Assembly: GCA_041558415.1 (NCBI GenBank)
Contig: JBFFEY010000094.1
Coordinates: 1-9,074 of the forward strand
Direction: 5' to 3'
From: SG8-39 sp041558415
GTDB lineage: Bacteria > Pseudomonadota > Gammaproteobacteria > Burkholderiales > SG8-39
DNA length: 9,074 nt
Shown: positions 5,531-9,074 of the stretch, piece by piece
Layout: every line of letters starts with the position of its first letter
Numbering within the stretch: position 1 is the stretch's first letter
The notes under the pieces: model-generated
What the model was told of the DNA's origin: nothing
What the model saw: the letters and a program-made list of their open reading frames with translations, nothing else
Databases searched by the model: none
Program-made: the position numbers and the translations under genes

Positions 5531-7248
5531 GCGTGTTGCAGCGGCTGAGCTGGCGCCGCGCGCTGCAGGCGAACCCCGACGAGGGTCTCGCGCTGTGGCG
5601 CGCCGGCGACCTGCGCGGCGCCGAGCGCGCGTTTCGCGCCGCGCTCAGGCGCGGCACGCGGCTGGAAGCGACGCTCTACGGCCTCGGCGCGGTGCTGGTG
5701 GCGCAGAGCCGCCTCGACGAAGGCATCGAAGCCCTGCGCCAGGCGGTCGAGGCGCTGCCCTCGGAGGCGCGCTACCGCGTCGCGCTGGGCGACGCGCTGG
5801 TGCGCGGCAAGCAGCTCTCGGAGGCGGTGACCCAGTTCGAGGCCGCCGCCGCGCTCGCCCCCGAGGACCTCGAGGCGCAGTCGCGCGTCTACAAGCCGCT
5901 GCTCGACATCTGCGCCTGGGACCGCGTCGACGCCGCGCTCGAGCGGCTGCTCGCGCACGCCCGCGAGGAGCCGGCCGAGCGCTGGACGCGGCGCGTGCAC
6001 CCCTGGATCGCGCTGCGCCTGCCGCTGCCGGTCGACATGCGCCACACGATCGCCCGCCAGCACGCGCTGCGCGTCGCCGCGCGCGCGGCCGCCCTGCCCG
6101 CGCCGCGGCAGGGCGAGCGGCCCGCGGCGCGCGAACGGCTGCGCATCGGCTATCTCTCGGCCGACCTGCGCAACCACCCCGTGGGCCAGCTCGCCGCGGG
6201 GCTGTTCGAGCGTCACGACCGCGCCCGCTTCGAGATCAGCGCCTACTCGCTGTCGGGCGACGACGGCAGCGATCACCGCAAACGCCTGCGCGCCGCCTTC
6301 GAGCATTTCGTCGACGCCGAGAACCTCCCGGCGGAAGCACTCGCGCAGCGCATCGCCGACGACGGCATCGACATCCTGGTCGATCTCGGCGGCTACACCG
6401 GCGGCGCGCGCAGCGAGGTGCTGGCGCTGCGCCCGGCGCCGCTGCAGGTCGCCTACCTCGGCTACCCCGGGCCGATGCAGGCGGATTTCATCGACTACAC
6501 GATCGCCGACGCGGTGGTCGCGCCCGAGGCGGAGCTGGGCGCCATCCGCGAAGCGGTGGTGCACCTGCCCGCCTGCTACCAGGCGAACGACGACCGCCAG
6601 CCGACCGCGGCGGCCACGCCGACGCGCGAGGCCGAGGGCCTGCCGCCCAGCGGATTCGTGTTCTGCTGCTTTAACCAGACCTTCAAGATCGAGCGCGAGA
6701 CCTTCGCCGCCTGGATGCGCATCCTCGGCGCGGTGCCCGGCTCGGTGCTGTGGCTGTTCGCCAGCAACGCCGAGGCCGAGGCGAACCTGCGCAGCGCGGC
6801 TGCGGCGCAGGGCGTCGATCCCGCGCGCCTCGCGTTCGCGCGCTGGGCGAAGCGGCCCGAGCACCTCGCGCGCCAGCGCCTGGCCGACCTCTTTCTCGAC
6901 ACCACCCACTACAACGGCCACACCACCGACAGCGACGCGCTGTGGGCCGGCGTGCCGCTCGTCACGCGCTCGGCGGAGGCCTTCGCCGGGCGCGTCGGCG
7001 CGAGCCTGCTCAAGGCCATCGGCCTGCCCGAGCTGGTGGTCGAGCGCCTGGAGGACTACGAGCGCCTGGCGATCGAACTGGCGCGCGATCCGGCGCGCCT
7101 CGCGGCGCTGCGCGCGCGGCTCGCGCAAAACCGGCTGATGCGGCCGCTCTTTCGCAGCGCGGACTTCACGCGTACGCTGGAGCGTGCCTACGAACGCATG
7201 TGGGCGCTGCGCCAGGCCGGCGAGGCGCCGCGGTTCTTTCGCGCTTGA
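5521..7248 (+). CDS. TPR-containing O-GlcNAc transferase-like glycosyltransferase (GT41/SPINDLY family)
   Basis: About 575 residues from the GTG at 5521. Residues about 18-115 hold two to three tetratricopeptide repeats (ALWRAGDLRGAERAFRAAL; RYRVALGDALVRGKQLSEAV). The C-terminal half is a GT41 domain resembling eukaryotic O-GlcNAc transferase. It shows RIGYLSADLRNHPVG with the conserved His (about 219), DILVDLGGYTGG, QVAYLGYPG, CCFNQTFKI with the conserved Lys (about 389), and NGHTTDSDALWAGVP (about 465-479), which binds the nucleotide sugar in the family. It should transfer a sugar, classically GlcNAc from UDP-GlcNAc, to protein Ser/Thr in the cytoplasm; donor and acceptor here are unknown. 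The frame extends upstream to a GTG at 5452, but that would place the TATACT hexamer inside the gene. Starts at 5521, 5533 or 5452 are all possible, none with a good ribosome site. Bases between the TGA and the next gene number 28. Confidence 0.9.
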   Translation: MLLSVLQRLSWRRALQANPDEGLALWRAGDLRGAERAFRAALRRGTRLEATLYGLGAVLVAQSRLDEGIEALRQAVEALPSEARYRVALGDALVRGKQLSEAVTQFEAAAALAPEDLEAQSRVYKPLLDICAWDRVDAALERLLAHAREEPAERWTRRVHPWIALRLPLPVDMRHTIARQHALRVAARAAALPAPRQGERPAARERLRIGYLSADLRNHPVGQLAAGLFERHDRARFEISAYSLSGDDGSDHRKRLRAAFEHFVDAENLPAEALAQRIADDGIDILVDLGGYTGGARSEVLALRPAPLQVAYLGYPGPMQADFIDYTIADAVVAPEAELGAIREAVVHLPACYQANDDRQPTAAATPTREAEGLPPSGFVFCCFNQTFKIERETFAAWMRILGAVPGSVLWLFASNAEAEANLRSAAAAQGVDPARLAFARWAKRPEHLARQRLADLFLDTTHYNGHTTDSDALWAGVPLVTRSAEAFAGRVGASLLKAIGLPELVVERLEDYERLAIELARDPARLAALRARLAQNRLMRPLFRSADFTRTLERAYERMWALRQAGEAPRFFRA

Positions 7249-7259
7249 GCGGGTTTTAC

Positions 7260-7266
7260 GAAGGAG
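7260..7266 (+). promoter_or_regulatory. Strong Shine-Dalgarno for the small protein
   Basis: GAAGGAGG-like sequence (GAAGGAG, 7260-7266) lies ten bases before the ATG at 7277. It is the best ribosome binding site in the window and fixes this start over in-frame upstream codons that overlap the glycosyltransferase. Confidence 0.7.
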
Positions 7267-7276
7267 GCGATTCGAT

Positions 7277-7462
7277 ATGACAGACAGCGCAGACATTTCG
7301 GCGCTCGCGCGCCATCTCTACGACACCCAGGGCAGCAAGGCGATCGCGGAAGCGGCGCAGAAGGCCGCGTCCTTCGAGCGCGCGGGCGACGACAAGCAGG
7401 CCAAGCACTGGCGCCGCGTCGAGGAGGCGCTGCGCGAGCTGCGCGGCCCGCGCGAGAGCTAG
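7277..7462 (+). CDS. Small helical protein of unknown function (61 aa)
   Basis: Sixty-one residues, MTDSADISALARHLYDTQGS to ELRGPRES, rich in Ala, Glu, Lys and Arg with no signal peptide or membrane segment, so presumably a cytoplasmic helical protein. The AAQKAASFERAGDDKQAKHWRRVEEALREL part (about 27-56) looks like one helical hairpin. I recall similar short proteins (LAR.LYD..G..A...AAQ+A......GD...A..W++V..A+.ELRG) annotated as hypothetical in other proteobacteria, but cannot name a function. A strong ribosome site and only 28 bases after the glycosyltransferase suggest it is the second gene of that transcript. Its TAG stop shares the palindrome CTAG with the stop of the convergent transporter gene. 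Confidence 0.8.
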   Translation: MTDSADISALARHLYDTQGSKAIAEAAQKAASFERAGDDKQAKHWRRVEEALRELRGPRES

Positions 7463-8973
7463 CGCCAGGCCGGCGGGAACTCCGCCAGGTCGATCCCCCA
7501 GACCCAGCGCGCCAGCGTCGCCACGCACAGCACGATCAGCGCGAAGCCGATCAGGTTGAGCCACAGCCCGGCGCGCGCCATCTGCGGGATCGAGATGCAG
7601 CGGCTGGCGAACACCACCGCGTTGGGCGGCGTGGCCACCGGCAGCATGAAGGCGAACGAGGCCGCCAGCGCCGCGCCCATCATCGGTCCGAGCGGGTGAA
7701 TGCCGGCGCCGGCGGCGAGGCTGGCGACGATCGGCAGCAGCAGGGTGGCGGTCGCCGTGTTCGAGGTGACCTCGGTGAGGAAGATGGTGAGCAGCACCAC
7801 CGCGGCGACGATCGCCAGCCAGCCGACGCCCTGCAGCCCGGCGAGCTGCAGCGCGATCCACTGCGCCAGGCCGCTGCGCGCGAAGCCGTCGGCGAGCGCG
7901 AAGCCGCCGCCGAACAGCAGCAGGATGTCCCAGGGAATGCGCAGCGCGGTGGGCCAGTCGAGCAGCCGCCCGCCGCCGCCGTCGCGCGCCGGGATGAGGA
8001 ACAGCGCCAGCGCGCCGGCAATGGCGATGCTCGAGTCCTGCAGCGCGGCGAGCCCGGGCAGCGGCAGCAGGCCGCGGCCGATCCAGGCCGCCGCGACGCA
8101 GACGAACACCGCCAGCACCGCCTTCTCCTGGTAGGACGGCGCGCCGAGCCGGGCGAGCTCTTCGCGGATCGGCGCGCTTGCCGCGCCCGCTGCGGCGGCG
8201 ATGCGCGTGAACGACAGCCGCGTCAGGTAGAGCCAGGCGAGCAGCAGCATCGCCACGCTGAGCGGCAGCGCGAACAGCATCCAGCCGGCGAAGCTGATGC
8301 GCAGGCCGTAGAGCTTTTCCGCCACGCCGGCGAGCACCGCGTTGGGCGGCGTGCCGATCAGCGTGGCGATGCCGCCGATCGAGGCGGCGTAGGCGATGCC
8401 GAGCATAAGCGCGGTGCCGAAGGGATTCGTCAGCGGCGCGCCCGCCGCGCGCGCGGCGAGCGCCTCGGGCGCGACGCGCGCGATCACCGCCATGCCGATC
8501 GGCAGCATCATCATCGTGGTCGCGGTATTGCTGAGCCACATCGAGAGGAACGCGGTCGCCACCATGAAGCCGAGCACGATGCGGCGCGGGCTGCTGCCGA
8601 CGAGGCGGATGGTGTGCAGCGCGATCCTGCGGTGCAGGTTCCAGCGCTCGAGCGTGACCGCGATCCAGAAGCCGCCGAGAAAGAGAAAGATGAGGTGGTG
8701 GCCGTAGTTCGCCGCGGTGGCGCGCACGGGCGCGACGCCGAGCAGCGGAAACAGCACCAGCGGCAGCAGCGCGGTGGCCGGAATCGGGATCGCCTCGCTG
8801 ATCCACCAGATCGCCATCAGCGCGGCGACCGCGCCGGCCTGCTGGCCGGCGGCCGACAGGCCCTCGGGCTGCGGCGCGGCGAGCAGCGCGAGGAAGACGA
8901 GCGGCCCGAGCACGAGGCCGATGCGCGGGCGCAGGCCTGCGGGGCGCTCGGCTGTGGGCGGGGCGGCCGTCAT
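7459..8973 (-). CDS. DASS/SLC13-family anion (dicarboxylate) transporter
   Basis: A 504-residue polytopic inner-membrane transporter, the usual length for divalent anion:Na+ symporters. About eleven or twelve hydrophobic segments span residues 18-490. The family's inverted-repeat substrate and sodium sites are both present: SNTATTMMMLPIG (148-160) with GTPPNAVLAG (207-216), and TSNTATATLLLPI (403-415) with ATPPNAVVFAS (447-457). The likely substrate is a C4-dicarboxylate such as succinate, malate or fumarate driven by sodium; citrate or sulfate are alternatives that sequence alone does not exclude. The ATG at 8973 follows a GGGG-rich weak ribosome site. It stands alone on the minus strand: a strong terminator lies about 20 bases upstream, leaving little room for a promoter, and its stop overlaps the small gene by four bases. 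Confidence 0.92.
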   Translation of the reverse strand: MTAAPPTAERPAGLRPRIGLVLGPLVFLALLAAPQPEGLSAAGQQAGAVAALMAIWWISEAIPIPATALLPLVLFPLLGVAPVRATAANYGHHLIFLFLGGFWIAVTLERWNLHRRIALHTIRLVGSSPRRIVLGFMVATAFLSMWLSNTATTMMMLPIGMAVIARVAPEALAARAAGAPLTNPFGTALMLGIAYAASIGGIATLIGTPPNAVLAGVAEKLYGLRISFAGWMLFALPLSVAMLLLAWLYLTRLSFTRIAAAAGAASAPIREELARLGAPSYQEKAVLAVFVCVAAAWIGRGLLPLPGLAALQDSSIAIAGALALFLIPARDGGGGRLLDWPTALRIPWDILLLFGGGFALADGFARSGLAQWIALQLAGLQGVGWLAIVAAVVLLTIFLTEVTSNTATATLLLPIVASLAAGAGIHPLGPMMGAALAASFAFMLPVATPPNAVVFASRCISIPQMARAGLWLNLIGFALIVLCVATLARWVWGIDLAEFPPAWR

Positions 8974-8993
8974 CGACCCCGATGATAAGAAAA

Positions 8994-9023
8994 AACCCCC
9001 GCCCGGTTTCCCGGGCGGGGGTT
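8994..9023 (-). terminator. Rho-independent terminator on the minus strand
   Basis: A 13-bp stem pairs AACCCCCGCCCGG (8994-9006) with CCGGGCGGGGGTT (9011-9023) around a four-base loop. Read on the minus strand it is followed by six T's (the A-run 8990-8995), a textbook intrinsic terminator. It serves a minus-strand gene entering from the right edge, not the transporter, which lies downstream of it. On the plus strand no T-tract follows. Confidence 0.88.
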
Positions 9024-9047
9024 CAGGGTCCTGCGACCGGCCGACGC

Positions 9048-9074
9048 CTAGGGCTGCTTCGGCGTTTCGTACTC
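9048..9074 (-). CDS. 3' end of a minus-strand gene (last eight codons, partial)
   Basis: Reading leftward from the edge, one frame gives EYETPKQP and then TAG (9050-9048), 24 bases before the terminator stem. A gene end is expected just here because the terminator points leftward, so this frame is a fair guess. Eight codons are too few to identify the protein, and other frames cannot be excluded. Confidence 0.4.
   Translation of the reverse strand, partial: EYETPKQP

Noticed and set aside
5383..7296. Minus-strand open frame of 637 codons opposite the glycosyltransferase
   Set aside because: Low-complexity Arg/Ala/Gly/Asp-rich translation without motifs, while the plus strand encodes clear GT41 signatures.
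7256..8985. Other long frames over the transporter (516 codons minus strand, 429 codons plus strand)
   Set aside because: Arg- and Ala-rich or charged translations with no membrane segments; the 504-residue frame carries both SNT and TPPN transporter motifs.
1..9074. CRISPR array, insertion sequence, tRNA, rRNA or integrase
   Set aside because: No regularly spaced repeats, transposase or integrase motifs, terminal inverted repeats or recognisable RNA gene were seen on either strand.

Overview
This is a GC-rich (roughly 70% by eye), gene-dense chromosomal window with strong third-position GC. Long open frames run antisense to nearly every real gene because of that bias. The protein families and codon use fit a proteobacterium, most likely a betaproteobacterium (Rhodocyclales/Burkholderiales-like). 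That assignment is inference: there is no rRNA or marker gene here.

Layout. (1) Bases 1-239 (+) are the 3' end of a large extracellular protein, ending in an Ig-like domain with a Gly/Lys/Ser-rich insertion. (2) Bases 353-1447 (+) encode an exported trypsin-like serine protease with an extra N-terminal domain resembling the surface-adhesin E family and no PDZ domain. (3) On the minus strand, read right to left, are an orphan LuxR/NarL-type response regulator (5359-4664), a PrtD-type ABC exporter (4568-2826) and its HlyD-type adaptor (2821-1457). These look like one type I secretion operon; the outer-membrane TolC partner and an obvious substrate are not in the window. (4) Divergent from this operon, on the plus strand, is a TPR plus O-GlcNAc-transferase-like (GT41) glycosyltransferase ending at 7248, followed by a 61-residue helical protein of unknown function with a strong ribosome binding site (7277-7462). 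(5) On the minus strand, 8973-7459 encodes a DASS/SLC13-type dicarboxylate transporter whose stop codon overlaps that of the small gene. (6) At the right edge a strong minus-strand terminator (8994-9023) lies just after what appears to be the last codons of another minus-strand gene.

How the parts may work together. The regulator and the two exporter subunits form a plausible regulated secretion module. The two exported or surface-type proteins at the left edge and the GT41 enzyme on the divergent transcript could relate to secreted or modified surface proteins, but that link rests on proximity only. The transporter and small protein look like ordinary accessory metabolism.

The least explained part is the divergent intergenic region around 5360-5535. 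It holds an 11-bp direct repeat, a CCTAG/CTAGG inverted repeat, a good -10 hexamer, and an 11-codon reading frame (MKIRVLGAPCC) that stops just where the glycosyltransferase frame begins. No mobile element, CRISPR array, tRNA or rRNA was recognised.
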